From: Staphylococcus canis
GTDB taxonomy: Bacteria > Bacillota > Bacilli > Staphylococcales > Staphylococcaceae
Length of the DNA stretch: 64,000 bases
Assembly (NCBI RefSeq): GCF_016238445.1
Contig: NZ_JABANU010000007.1
Coordinates: forward strand, 1-64,000
Direction of reading: 5' to 3'
In this document: positions 9,969 to 18,659 of the stretch, one piece after another
How positions within the stretch are numbered: the first letter of the stretch is position 1
Layout: every line of letters begins with the position of its first letter
Made by a program: the position numbers and the translations under genes
The notes under the pieces: generated by a model
What the model was told of the DNA's origin: nothing
What the model saw: the letters and a program-made list of their open reading frames with translations, nothing else
Databases searched by the model: none

Positions 9969-10027
9969 TTGTCGCACCACCTTGTACAGATTCACTCAAT
10001 AATTATAGCATATCACATAAAGACACT

Positions 10028-11077
10028 TCATGATAAAGCTTTCTTTACGAAATCAAATATTCTAGTCATCGATACAGGAAAGGTTAATTGCTCTTTTTCT
10101 TCAAAGGTAATGCGTTGATAATGTTTAGGTAGGTTATCTAAATCATCTTGAGATAGTGAAGCATAATGAACGTGTAATTGCCATGTTTTATGTGTAAACT
10201 GATGTTTTAGTTGGAATACCTCTTCTGATTCAACTTGAAATGATGCACCTAGTACTTTTTTTACGTGCGAATTATCTTCCCGTTTTTCAAACAATGGAAA
10301 TTGCCACATTCCATTAAGCAATCGTTCTTGTCGTTGTTCTACTAATAGTCGATTTAAATCGTCTCTAATAATAAAAACATCTAAGTCTACGATCTCTTTC
10401 TTTACCTTTTTGGATTTCACAGGTAAATCCATCACTGTTCCCTCATGAAAAGCCTCACAATGAGATTGGACTGGACAAAATAGACATAACGGCGCTTTAG
10501 GTGTACAAATTAAAGCACCTAACTCCATCATCGCCTGATTAAATGTGCCTGCTTGTTGTTGCACGTAAGGACTTAGTTCTGATTCATAAGCTTTACGTGT
10601 ACGTTGATGTTGAATATCTCGCGAATCATTATTTAATCTTGACCATACTCGAAATACATTTCCATCTACGGTTGGCAAAGGTGTGTCAAAAGCAATACTC
10701 AATACTGCAGCTTGAGTATAAGGCCCAACTCCTTTTAATGCTTTAAATTGATCCGGATTTTTAGGTACAATGCCTCCGTGACGTGTTACAACTTCCTGCG
10801 CTGCCGTATGAAAATTCCGCGCACGACTATAATAGCCAAGACCTTCCCAGTATTTAAGAACTTCTTCTTCACGAGCTTTTGCAAGCGTTTCTACGTTAGG
10901 GAAGCGGTTTAAAAATCGTTCATAATACGACCTTACCGTATCAACTTGAGTTTGTTGAAGCATAACTTCACTCACCCATATGGCATACGGATCTTTTGTT
11001 TCTCTCCAAGGCATTTGACGTTGATGTTTATTAAACCATTCCACTAAATGCGCTTTAAACGTTTCTGCATTGAACAT
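10028..11077 (-). CDS. mutY: A/G-specific adenine DNA glycosylase MutY
   Basis: 349 aa. It removes adenine mispaired with 8-oxoguanine. The helix-hairpin-helix region reads LKGVGPYTQAAV, the catalytic Asp is in PTVDGNVFRVWSRL, and the 4Fe-4S cluster cysteines are in CTPKAPLCLFCPVQSHC. The C-terminal NUDIX-like domain (residues about 230-345) recognises 8-oxoG. Length is normal. The start has AAGGAG at good spacing. It diverges from the membrane hydrolase gene at 11169. Confidence 0.95.
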   Translation of the reverse strand: MFNAETFKAHLVEWFNKHQRQMPWRETKDPYAIWVSEVMLQQTQVDTVRSYYERFLNRFPNVETLAKAREEEVLKYWEGLGYYSRARNFHTAAQEVVTRHGGIVPKNPDQFKALKGVGPYTQAAVLSIAFDTPLPTVDGNVFRVWSRLNNDSRDIQHQRTRKAYESELSPYVQQQAGTFNQAMMELGALICTPKAPLCLFCPVQSHCEAFHEGTVMDLPVKSKKVKKEIVDLDVFIIRDDLNRLLVEQRQERLLNGMWQFPLFEKREDNSHVKKVLGASFQVESEEVFQLKHQFTHKTWQLHVHYASLSQDDLDNLPKHYQRITFEEKEQLTFPVSMTRIFDFVKKALS

Positions 11078-11168
11078 ATATTATTCTCCTTACACATAGC
11101 TAAATGATTTTGTTCATAGGTCATTTAGCTTATAATAAGTTTAAGTATTTTTGAAAAGAGTGAATGTT

Positions 11169-12146
11169 ATGGATACAGCAACACATATTGCAATTGGAGT
11201 AGGTTTAACTGCTATTGCTTCTACAGATCCAATGATTGCGACAAATATGACGGCAGGTGCCACTGTATTAATCACAGGTTCTTTAATTCCTGATATTGAT
11301 ACTGTACTAAAATTAAAAAATAATGCAACGTATATATCAAATCACAGAGGGATTACACACTCAATACCATTTACATTGTTTTGGCCTTTGCTTATTACGC
11401 TACTTACCTATGTCTTTTTTCAATCGATTGATCCTTTTCACGTGTGGCTATGGGCTCAATTAGCAGTCTTTCTACATGTGTTTGTTGATATATTCAATTC
11501 ATACGGTACACAAGCATTGCGCCCTATTTCAAATAAATGGATACAGTTAAGTGTTATCAACACATTCGATCCCATTATATTCATTATTTTAATCATTGGA
11601 ATTATCATATGGGCAGTAGGCGTACACCCTTATGTCGTCTTTTTCCCTATTATTGCGATTCTCTTGATATACTATATCATTCGATTTCAAATGCAAAGCT
11701 GGTTAAAAAAGCAAGCTTTAAATCAAATTCAACACTTAGGTCGTCCAATCAAAGTTTTCGTTGCGCCTACTATGCGTTTCATGCAATGGCGCGTCGCAAT
11801 TCAAACTGAAACACATGATTATGTTGGACGTAGTTTTGGTCGCAATATTGTTTTTAGTGATGAAGTCGAACGTCAACCTTATCCAAGCGCTGAGATTATG
11901 AAGTATGTTAAAAACGACCCTAATGTACGTGCGTTTTTAAATTTTTCATCTATTTATCGCTCACATGTCCAAGAATTAGAAAACGGTGTTACAGAAGTGC
12001 GCTTTATTGATTTACGATATTTAAAAAATGGACACTATCAATTCGTTGCTATTGTTCACCTTGACCGAAATATGGAAATTTCTCACTCGTACACAGGTTG
12101 GATATTCAGTGAAGAAAAATTAATGAAAAAACTTTATGCACATTAA
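11169..12146 (+). CDS. Membrane-bound metal-dependent hydrolase, YdjM/YfhP family
   Basis: 325 aa. The N-terminal DUF457 region contains DTATHIAIG, PDIDTVL and the HRGITHS motif, a set of His and Asp residues suited to metal binding. Several membrane segments (residues about 20-45, 75-115 and 135-170) follow, then a soluble C-terminal half. B. subtilis YfhP is a relative of uncertain role. I chose the ATG at 11169, preceded by AAAGAG; an in-frame TTG six codons upstream lacks a site. It ends in a strong terminator. Confidence 0.8.
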   Translation: MDTATHIAIGVGLTAIASTDPMIATNMTAGATVLITGSLIPDIDTVLKLKNNATYISNHRGITHSIPFTLFWPLLITLLTYVFFQSIDPFHVWLWAQLAVFLHVFVDIFNSYGTQALRPISNKWIQLSVINTFDPIIFIILIIGIIIWAVGVHPYVVFFPIIAILLIYYIIRFQMQSWLKKQALNQIQHLGRPIKVFVAPTMRFMQWRVAIQTETHDYVGRSFGRNIVFSDEVERQPYPSAEIMKYVKNDPNVRAFLNFSSIYRSHVQELENGVTEVRFIDLRYLKNGHYQFVAIVHLDRNMEISHSYTGWIFSEEKLMKKLYAH

Positions 12147-12188
12147 AGAGGTTAAAGTTGGGTAACACCCAACCTTAACCTCTTTTTT
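12147..12188. terminator. Strong bidirectional terminator
   Basis: Arms AGAGGTTAAAGTTGGGT (12147-12163) and ACCCAACCTTAACCTCT (12167-12183) form a perfect 17-bp stem with a 3-nt loop, followed by a T run on the plus strand and preceded by AAA for the minus strand. It serves two convergent genes. Confidence 0.9.
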
Positions 12189-12967
12189 TATTTCACATGT
12201 TCGTTTGGTCTTAATTGTGATACATAATCATTTAAGGCAAAGCAAAATACAATAATTAGTCCCATAAAACTCAAGAAATAGAGATGATAACTCAGATGAT
12301 TCAATGCATTATGTCCCACAATGACAGATTGTTGCATACCATTTACCAAGTAATACACTGGATTCATCATTAAGATATGAGTCACGGTATGGCTTGTCGC
12401 ATTTGGTATAAAAATAACTGGTAAAATTAAAAATATTAGTATTGTAATTACAATATAAATACGATCGAGATTTGGATATAAAATATAAATCATACCTAGT
12501 AAAAATGAAAAAATAAATATAAAGCAAAAACTCATTATCGTATAATATATTACACCCCAAATAGCTGTATCAGCACTTACAGGTTTTACTAAGGCAATGA
12601 CTAGCATTAATACAAGTAAAATACCACTATACAATGCACTTGAGATTAAAAGGTATAATAGCGGACTTGTATTATAATGTCGAGTCACATAATAATCTCT
12701 TGGATAAAAACGATAATTGATGTATATCGCTATCCAAATTATCCCAAATACATTAAGTCCAACGAGTCGATAAAGTATGGTTGCTTGCTTAATGTCTAAC
12801 ATCCCTATCAATTTTAAAATAAGTGTAAGGCCTAAAATAAGTACAATACCAATAGCTAAAGCATAAAGAAACCAATTTTTTTGCATTTTAAGCCGATATA
12901 CACTATGTCGCCATAATTCAGGAATATTATTATAGAAATTAATAAATTTTTCAATCAATGCGTTCAC
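12188..12967 (-). CDS. ABC-2 type permease, TagG-like
   Basis: Up to 259 aa with six hydrophobic segments (about residues 33-55, 68-85, 105-127, 137-163, 170-190 and 225-247). The late motif MMNPVYYLVNG resembles the NPVYFIAES stretch of teichoic acid permease TarG/TagG, which suggests envelope-polymer or lipid-linked export. A GTG directly follows the stop of the ATPase gene; the TTG at 12958 has a better placed AGGTGA and may be the true start. The gene is paired with the degenerate TagH-like protein. The substrate is unknown. Confidence 0.75.
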   Translation of the reverse strand: MNALIEKFINFYNNIPELWRHSVYRLKMQKNWFLYALAIGIVLILGLTLILKLIGMLDIKQATILYRLVGLNVFGIIWIAIYINYRFYPRDYYVTRHYNTSPLLYLLISSALYSGILLVLMLVIALVKPVSADTAIWGVIYYTIMSFCFIFIFSFLLGMIYILYPNLDRIYIVITILIFLILPVIFIPNATSHTVTHILMMNPVYYLVNGMQQSVIVGHNALNHLSYHLYFLSFMGLIIVFCFALNDYVSQLRPNEHVK

Positions 12968-14494
12968 CTACAATTCTATATACAACCACTTGGAATGCTT
13001 AATGTCCGCAATAAAATAGCCATTTTCAGCTTTTGCAATCCAATAATCTTCTTTAATATGGAATTTCTCTTTTAACTTAGATGGTTGCTCAATTGGGAAT
13101 ACAAATCCTTTAAGTTTTTCTTGATCATCAAATATCATCGCAATCGGCTGTTCCACAATTGACTCAACAAATCGGTTCTCCTTCTCAGGTACCAATTTAT
13201 CATTGACTTCTGAATGCTTATGGTTCAATTCTCCATTAAAATATTCAATCGAACTAAGATAATTTTGATTTAAGAACGGTTCTAATTCCTTTTGGTCGAC
13301 TGATTCATAAAGTGCAGCTGGATCAAAATACTTCAAATCTTCTTTACTTACTGTGTACTTTTGATGATTTATTTCAACTTGATATCGAGTTTTATTCTCG
13401 CCTGTTATCGTTACAAATCCATATCGCGGCACCTTTATATCTTTCACCTTATTATCTTCACCATTTAACTGAGTTTGATTACGATTGACAATGCCATATG
13501 CAAGCTTTTCTATGTAAGGGTCTTTAGATTGTTGAGCGAGCGTATTAGATGATGTTTGCGACGGAGCAATTTTACCTAAATCTGCAAATATTAAAATGGC
13601 AAAAAGCAACATACCTACTATAAATAAACCTGTTAAAGTCCAAATTCGTGATAAAAAAGCAGGTGGTTCAGCGTGGTGATAACGTTCAGTACGCTTAAAG
13701 TTATAAGTCAGTTCAGGCATTTTCGAACGACTTCTTTTCCAATCCTCGTCAAAATGTTTCTTTTCGTCATCATTTTTTAGTGTTGAACGGTCTCTTTCAT
13801 GAACTTTGAAAGTAGGAATAACTTGCTTCAGTGCCCCCTCATGTCTTAACTGACCATGTGATATCCATGCGATATAGTTACTTACCGCTTCGATACGATC
13901 AATATGATTATCAATCGCAATCCATGTCAGACCATTATCAATATAATCTTTAGACATTTCTTTAGCTTTTTCGAAGAATTCAGGATTTAAATAGGTTAAA
14001 ACATGACTTAAAATAACAATTTCTGCTTGAGATGAACGTGCTAAGCTAAATAAAAGTTGTGCATATTGCGCGTCATCTAATTCATTTATATTATTATTTT
14101 CATATCCCTCTAGATGAGCATATTTTAAAATTTGTGACGCTTTATGCTCTGGTACTGCGTATGTATATAGCTGAATCACATCATTGATATAATCCATAAC
14201 TTTGATATTCTCAACGTTTTTTTGATTCATATTAGCATAAAACAAAGACCCCGTTCGAACAACACGCCCCTTATCGGGTTGTACTGTGCCAGCTAAAATT
14301 TCACCTACTAGAGATTTTGAAGATTCAGGCTCACCGATTATACCTAATGCTTCACCTTGATAGATATGTAATGTGATATTATTCAATTCAATATCTTCAG
14401 GTTGATAACTAAAGGGTTTAAGTACATTATGCTTTTTTTGATTTCGATAATAATGTGTGACATTGATCATCTTCAAAACAATAGCACTACTCAT
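12968..14494 (-). CDS. TagH-like ABC protein with degenerate ATPase and an extracytoplasmic domain
   Basis: 508 aa. Residues 1-230 have an ABC nucleotide-binding layout, but the motifs are eroded: Walker A reads GEPESSKS (54-61) with Ser instead of the last Gly, no LSGGQ is seen (LDDAQ at 139-143), and the Walker B segment EIVILSH lacks the Asp-Glu pair. The H-loop His197 remains in AIDNH. A single membrane segment (about 286-303) is followed by a 200-aa outer domain, an arrangement known for Bacillus TagH-type proteins. It is coupled to the permease gene with no spacing. ATPase activity is doubtful; a structural or regulatory role is possible. The start follows GGGGGAAG. Confidence 0.78.
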   Translation of the reverse strand: MSSAIVLKMINVTHYYRNQKKHNVLKPFSYQPEDIELNNITLHIYQGEALGIIGEPESSKSLVGEILAGTVQPDKGRVVRTGSLFYANMNQKNVENIKVMDYINDVIQLYTYAVPEHKASQILKYAHLEGYENNNINELDDAQYAQLLFSLARSSQAEIVILSHVLTYLNPEFFEKAKEMSKDYIDNGLTWIAIDNHIDRIEAVSNYIAWISHGQLRHEGALKQVIPTFKVHERDRSTLKNDDEKKHFDEDWKRSRSKMPELTYNFKRTERYHHAEPPAFLSRIWTLTGLFIVGMLLFAILIFADLGKIAPSQTSSNTLAQQSKDPYIEKLAYGIVNRNQTQLNGEDNKVKDIKVPRYGFVTITGENKTRYQVEINHQKYTVSKEDLKYFDPAALYESVDQKELEPFLNQNYLSSIEYFNGELNHKHSEVNDKLVPEKENRFVESIVEQPIAMIFDDQEKLKGFVFPIEQPSKLKEKFHIKEDYWIAKAENGYFIADIKHSKWLYIEL

Positions 14495-14509
14495 TCTACT
14501 TCCCCCTCT

Positions 14510-14824
14510 TTATATATTTAGTAATGACACTGGTATACCCTCTTCTTTAGAAGGTTGGTGCGTTCGATGTCCCCAAGCAAAAACACCTTTTAATCGGTCA
14601 ACTTGAAACGTATCTTGCGTACCGTCTTTCAATGTATAAGTCTGACCCAGTTCAATTGCTGAAAGATCGACAAGATAACTTTCTGCAATCACTACTTTAT
14701 TTTGATATACGTCATATTCATTCATAATGCCGTTCATTTCTGCTTTACGCATTTTTTCTTTATATGTTTGTATTTCATGTAAAATTTCATGTTTTTCCAT
14801 ATCACTTAAACGTTTTCTATTCAT
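14510..14824 (-). CDS. YfhH-family protein (DUF1811)
   Basis: 104 aa small soluble protein. The helical N-terminal half contains KHEILHEIQTYKEKMRKAEM and a beta-rich second half carries DRLKGVFAWGHR, matching the YfhH family conserved next to recX in Bacillus and Staphylococcus. The function is unknown. The ATG at 14824 overlaps the end of recX by 8 nt; a GTG four codons earlier is an alternative. It is translationally coupled to recX. Confidence 0.8.
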   Translation of the reverse strand: MNRKRLSDMEKHEILHEIQTYKEKMRKAEMNGIMNEYDVYQNKVVIAESYLVDLSAIELGQTYTLKDGTQDTFQVDRLKGVFAWGHRTHQPSKEEGIPVSLLNI

Positions 14825-15620
14825 GACTAATACCACTTTCTTCTAATTTTTGATTAATGTCCTCATAATGATAACCTTTTCGAAGGAGTGCGGCGATCGT
14901 TTTTTGTGAAAGCTCATATCCTTCATATTTCTTCTGATATTTATTATAGACTTTCTCTAAATCACGTTGCAATAAATTATCGAGGTCTTCTGCATTTTGA
15001 CTAAAATCCAATTCCTCGAGTACTAAAGCAATCGTTTCAAAATCATAACCTTTTCGTAATAACGATTGCTCAACTTTTTGTTTTACTTTTACAGAAGGCC
15101 CTTTCTTTTGTTTTAAAATTTTTCGTGCTACTTTTACAATATCTTCCAATGACTGTTCTAATTTATATTTTTCTGTTGCTTGCTCACATAATTGTGGTTC
15201 AATTCCTGCTTGCTTTAATTTTTGTCTATATATTTCAGGCCCTTTATCTGTTGTTTGAATCATCGTGTTTTTCAGACTTTCTGCGTAATCTTCATGATCG
15301 ATTAATTTTTGCTTTTCACAAAACGAGATTGCTCCTTCTATCACTGTAGGCGGGTAAGATTTCTTTTGGAGATGTTGCTCAATCTCATATCGTGTTCGTT
15401 TACGATAGGATAAATAATTTAATGCCTCATTAATCGCATGTTGTTGAAACTCTTGTTTTTCGATATCATCTAATTTTTTTCGTTCAATGATATCGCCTTT
15501 TTTGAGATTAAAATGCACTAACGTTTCCATTGAGATACCTATCGCAAATTGTTGATCGATATATATATTAAACCTTTCAGTGTTGTTTTGTTGAACTTCG
15601 ATTTTCGTAATTTTCGGCAT
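14817..15620 (-). CDS. recX: RecA regulatory protein RecX
   Basis: 267 aa, against 272 aa in S. aureus, with which the opening MPKITKIEVQ and the core HEDYAESLKNTMIQTTDKGP agree. It is built of repeated three-helix RecX modules, and RNLLQRDLEK-type conserved segments are visible near the C-terminus (LDNLLQRDLEKVYNK). It modulates RecA filaments during recombination and the SOS response. I chose the ATG at 15620 with AAGGGATG upstream; the frame is open further but runs into the sgtB terminator. There is only 20 nt between that terminator's T run and this start. Confidence 0.93.
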   Translation of the reverse strand: MPKITKIEVQQNNTERFNIYIDQQFAIGISMETLVHFNLKKGDIIERKKLDDIEKQEFQQHAINEALNYLSYRKRTRYEIEQHLQKKSYPPTVIEGAISFCEKQKLIDHEDYAESLKNTMIQTTDKGPEIYRQKLKQAGIEPQLCEQATEKYKLEQSLEDIVKVARKILKQKKGPSVKVKQKVEQSLLRKGYDFETIALVLEELDFSQNAEDLDNLLQRDLEKVYNKYQKKYEGYELSQKTIAALLRKGYHYEDINQKLEESGISHE

Positions 15621-15640
15621 GTTATCATCCCTTCGAACTG

Positions 15641-15668
15641 AAAAAACTGGAAGAGCAATCACTTCCAG
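15641..15668 (-). terminator. Terminator between sgtB and recX
   Basis: Stem CTGGAAG (15647-15653) with CTTCCAG (15662-15668), loop of 8 nt, followed on the minus strand by TTTTTT (15646-15641). It lies directly in front of the recX ribosome site, so it would limit readthrough from sgtB into recX. Confidence 0.75.
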
Positions 15669-15700
15669 CTTACATACATTTATTATGCCATAAATAGGCG

Positions 15701-16501
15701 TTACGCACCAAGTTGTTGCAGTGCCTCAATATATTGTGTTTCAGAAATATAATTTTGTTGTTTCATTTTTTCAAGCGTCATTTTTGTTCGATTTATAAAT
15801 GAAGGAGACATATTATTCACATCATAAGCTGAAGGTGCATTGACCTTACTTGCTAAAATTGCACTTTGTAAAACTGTAATTTGAGGTAAGTTTGGATTAT
15901 TCACATCTACAGTTGTACCAAAATAATAATTAGCGGCAGATTCAATCGTATATTGATTATCGCCATAATAAATATTATTCAAATAGTAACTTAATATATC
16001 TGGCTTATCATATTCATCTTCAACACGTTTTGCGACAAAAATTTCTTTAAGTTTCCGTGTGAGCGTTTGTTGGTTATCATAATAATAATTTTTGACTAAT
16101 TGTTGGGTAATCGTGCTTCCACCCTGTAGGTTATCCCTATCACGAACTGAAGAAAATATGGCTCTTAAGCTTCCTCTGTAATCCACTCCTTTATGTTTAT
16201 AAAACCTACGATCTTCCACTGCTATAAACGCATTTTTTGTGTAATCTGGCATATCAGTCGACGCGACATAAGATGGTTTTTGTTCAATTGTGATTAGTTG
16301 TTCTACGTTTGCTCTTTCTGACAACATGTACATTAATCCTGTAAATAAAAGAGCCAATATAATAATTACTAAAACCAATACTCTAAATATACGCTTTGAC
16401 TTTTGTTTCCTAGGAGGTTGTCCGACAGGTCTATAGTAGGTGTTAAAATGTGGCTCGTTTGTTGCCTGACTACGTCGATAATTTCGGTCATTCCGCTTCA
16501 T
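15701..16501 (-). CDS. sgtB: Monofunctional peptidoglycan glycosyltransferase
   Basis: 266 aa GT51-family enzyme that polymerises lipid II into glycan strands. One membrane anchor (residues 38-60) is followed by the catalytic domain with Glu96 in [21 protein letters not shown] (126-134) and the second conserved acidic region around RVEDEYDK. There is no transpeptidase domain. In S. aureus this gene (mgt/sgtB) responds to cell-wall stress through VraSR, whose genes are 10 kb away here. The promoter candidate lies 33 bp upstream. Confidence 0.93.
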   Translation of the reverse strand: MKRNDRNYRRSQATNEPHFNTYYRPVGQPPRKQKSKRIFRVLVLVIIILALLFTGLMYMLSERANVEQLITIEQKPSYVASTDMPDYTKNAFIAVEDRRFYKHKGVDYRGSLRAIFSSVRDRDNLQGGSTITQQLVKNYYYDNQQTLTRKLKEIFVAKRVEDEYDKPDILSYYLNNIYYGDNQYTIESAANYYFGTTVDVNNPNLPQITVLQSAILASKVNAPSAYDVNNMSPSFINRTKMTLEKMKQQNYISETQYIEALQQLGA

Positions 16502-16533
16502 AAATAAAGACCTACTTTCTCATGGATTTAATG

Positions 16534-16563
16534 ATTATAAAAAGTGTACCAATTACATACCAA
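16534..16563 (-). promoter_or_regulatory. Probable sgtB promoter
   Basis: On the minus strand, -35 TTGGTA (16563-16558), an 18-bp spacer and a perfect -10 TATAAT (16539-16534), just upstream of sgtB. Confidence 0.5.
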
Positions 16564-16604
16564 TAAATCTATATGTTATAGTTAAAATCGGTCCCAAGCA
16601 TGAG

Positions 16605-16652
16605 TAGTAAAAGCGAAAAAGTTCTATGTTCACAGACTTTTTAACTTTACTA
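16605..16652. other. Hairpin between divergent sgtB and cidC promoters
   Basis: Two stacked stems: TAGTAAAAG (16605-16613) pairs with CTTTACTA (16645-16652), and AAAAAGT (16616-16622) pairs with ACTTTTT (16636-16642). It lies upstream of the cidC -10, so it is probably outside the cidC transcript. The role is not clear. Confidence 0.4.
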
Positions 16653-16678
16653 ACTTCTATAAGCAAATTCTTAAATAT

Positions 16679-16700
16679 AAGTTGCAAACTTGGGTATAAT
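16679..16700 (+). promoter_or_regulatory. cidC -10 box with adjacent palindrome
   Basis: A perfect TATAAT (16695-16700) lies 36 bp before the cidC start. Just upstream, in the place of the spacer, is AAGTTGCAAACTT (16679-16691), a 5-3-5 inverted repeat that could be a repressor or activator site. No good -35 is visible, which fits regulated expression. GGGTAT at 16692-16697 also resembles a sigma-B -10, but the matching -35 is absent. Confidence 0.45.
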
Positions 16701-16736
16701 ATATTAGACGAAATTATGTGAAAGGAAGTATTTTCT

Positions 16737-18482
16737 ATGTCTAAAGTAAAAGCAAATATGGGACTTATTAAAGCCCTTGAAGCGTGGGATATCGACCACG
16801 TTTACGGAATCCCTGGTGACTCAATTGATGCTGTTGTTGACGGACTTAAAGTCGCTGAAAATAGCATTAAATTTATTCATGTGCGCCACGAAGAAGTTGC
16901 AAGTTTAGCTGCTGCAGCTTACACAAAATTAACAGGTAAAATTGGTGTTTCACTTGCAATCGGTGGCCCAGGTGCTGTCCACTTATTAAATGGTATGTAT
17001 GACGCTAAAATGGATAATGTACCCCAACTTGTTTTAGCAGGCCAAGCGGATAGTCACAAATTAGGTACAAAAGCTTTCCAAGAAGTTGACCTACCTAAAC
17101 TATTTGAAGATGTTGCAGTATATAATTATCAATTAACAGATGCAGATGCACCGAACATCTTTAATATTGTTGATGAAGCCATCCGCACTGCTTATCAAGA
17201 AAATGGTGTAGCTGTTTTAACTTTACCAAATAATATTTTAACAACGAAAATCAAAGACAACTTCCCTACAGAAGTTAATAAAACAATGGCTACAGTACAA
17301 GCACCTTCTCCAAAATCAATTCAAGATGCGGCTCGTCTATTTAATAAGAGTAAAAAGCCTGTCATCTTAGTAGGTAAAGGTGCAGAACATGCAAAAGATG
17401 AAGTTAAAGCATTTATTGAAAAAGGTAAAATTCCTACAATGGTAACATTACCTTCTAAAACAATTGTTGCTGATGACCACCCTTATAACTTAGGTAATAT
17501 CGGTAAAATTGGTACAAAACCTTCATATCAAGCAATGCAAAATGCTGACTTATTAATCTTAGCTGGTACAAACTACCCATATGTAGATTACTTACCTAAG
17601 AAAGATATTCCAGCAATTCAAATAGATAAAGATTTTGCTGCAATTGGTCACCGCTTCAATATCGATGCTCCAATTGTTGGAGATAGTAAAATTGCATTAC
17701 AACAGTTAACTGATGCAATTAAACCAGTTCAAAATCGTCCATTCTTAAATGACATGTTGAATCATAAAGAAACATGGGATCAATGGATGGCAGAAGATGT
17801 TAAAAACGAATCTTCACCTATCCGCCCTGAACGTTTAATGGAATCTATTAATAAAGTGATTAACAAAGATACTGTAATTGCGGCAGATGTTGGTACTTCA
17901 ACTGTATGGTCTACACGTTACTTAAAATTAGGCGTAGATAACAAATTCATCATCTCTAGTTGGTTAGGTACAATGGGTTGTGCATTACCAACTGCAATCG
18001 CATCACGTTTTGCGTTCCCTAACCGTCAAGTTATTGCGATTTCAGGTGACGGTGCATTTGAAATGGTAATGCAAGACTTCGCAACTGCAGTTCAATATAA
18101 CTTACCTATGGTTATTTTCGTACTGAATAACCAAGAATTATCATTTATTAAATATGAACAACAAGCTGCTGGTGAGTTAGAATACGGTATTGATTTTTCA
18201 GATATGGACTTTGCGAAGTTCGCTGAAATTTGTGGTGGTGTTGGATTAACACTTAAAGATCCTAAAGAAATTGATGCTGTTGTTCAAACTGCTGTTCAAC
18301 AACATAAACCAACAATCGTTAACGTATATGTAGACCCTAATGCTGCTCCACTTCCAGGTAAAATTGTTCCTGATGAAGCAAGAAACTATGCAAAATGGGC
18401 ATACCGTAATTTAACTGAAGAACGTAAGTTAGTATTTAACGAAATGCCTTCACTTTCTACTGCGATTAAACGTTTCTTATAA
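16737..18482 (+). CDS. cidC: Pyruvate oxidase (thiamine diphosphate flavoenzyme), CidC/PoxB type
   Basis: 581 aa. It decarboxylates pyruvate to acetate and CO2, feeding electrons to the quinone pool at the membrane. The N-terminal ThDP half has YGIPGDSIDAV and the catalytic Glu in VRHEEVASLAA; the central FAD domain includes VGKGAEHAKDEV; the C-terminal ThDP motif is GDGAFEMVMQDFATAVQYNLP ending in VLNNQELS. Length equals S. aureus CidC (579 aa). There it is the third gene of cidABC and promotes acetate-dependent cell death; here no cidA or cidB is adjacent and it stands alone between sgtB and a FemABX-like gene. Confidence 0.92.
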   Translation: MSKVKANMGLIKALEAWDIDHVYGIPGDSIDAVVDGLKVAENSIKFIHVRHEEVASLAAAAYTKLTGKIGVSLAIGGPGAVHLLNGMYDAKMDNVPQLVLAGQADSHKLGTKAFQEVDLPKLFEDVAVYNYQLTDADAPNIFNIVDEAIRTAYQENGVAVLTLPNNILTTKIKDNFPTEVNKTMATVQAPSPKSIQDAARLFNKSKKPVILVGKGAEHAKDEVKAFIEKGKIPTMVTLPSKTIVADDHPYNLGNIGKIGTKPSYQAMQNADLLILAGTNYPYVDYLPKKDIPAIQIDKDFAAIGHRFNIDAPIVGDSKIALQQLTDAIKPVQNRPFLNDMLNHKETWDQWMAEDVKNESSPIRPERLMESINKVINKDTVIAADVGTSTVWSTRYLKLGVDNKFIISSWLGTMGCALPTAIASRFAFPNRQVIAISGDGAFEMVMQDFATAVQYNLPMVIFVLNNQELSFIKYEQQAAGELEYGIDFSDMDFAKFAEICGGVGLTLKDPKEIDAVVQTAVQQHKPTIVNVYVDPNAAPLPGKIVPDEARNYAKWAYRNLTEERKLVFNEMPSLSTAIKRFL

Positions 18483-18505
18483 TCTAGAAAGCATATAATG
18501 TTTTC

Positions 18506-18548
18506 AAGCCGAGAAGAGGTTCGCTCAACCTCCTCTCGGCTTATTTTT
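18506..18548 (+). terminator. cidC terminator
   Basis: Arms AAGCCGAGAAGAGGTT (18506-18521) and AACCTCCTCTCGGCTT (18527-18542) with a 5-nt loop, followed by a T-rich run. Confidence 0.88.
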
Positions 18549-18659
18549 CATCTAATTTGAAAACGCTATCAAAACACTATTATCTTATCTTGTAGTTTTA
18601 AGCGGTTTACTATACTATTAAGACAAGATATTTCATTAAAATAATAAAGGAGTTTAAAT

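Noticed and set aside
9969-9995. GTG at 9995 as the ntdp start
   Set aside because: The AAGGTGG site that best fits initiation lies inside this extension and serves the ATG at 9968, and the remembered S. aureus protein begins at the equivalent Met.
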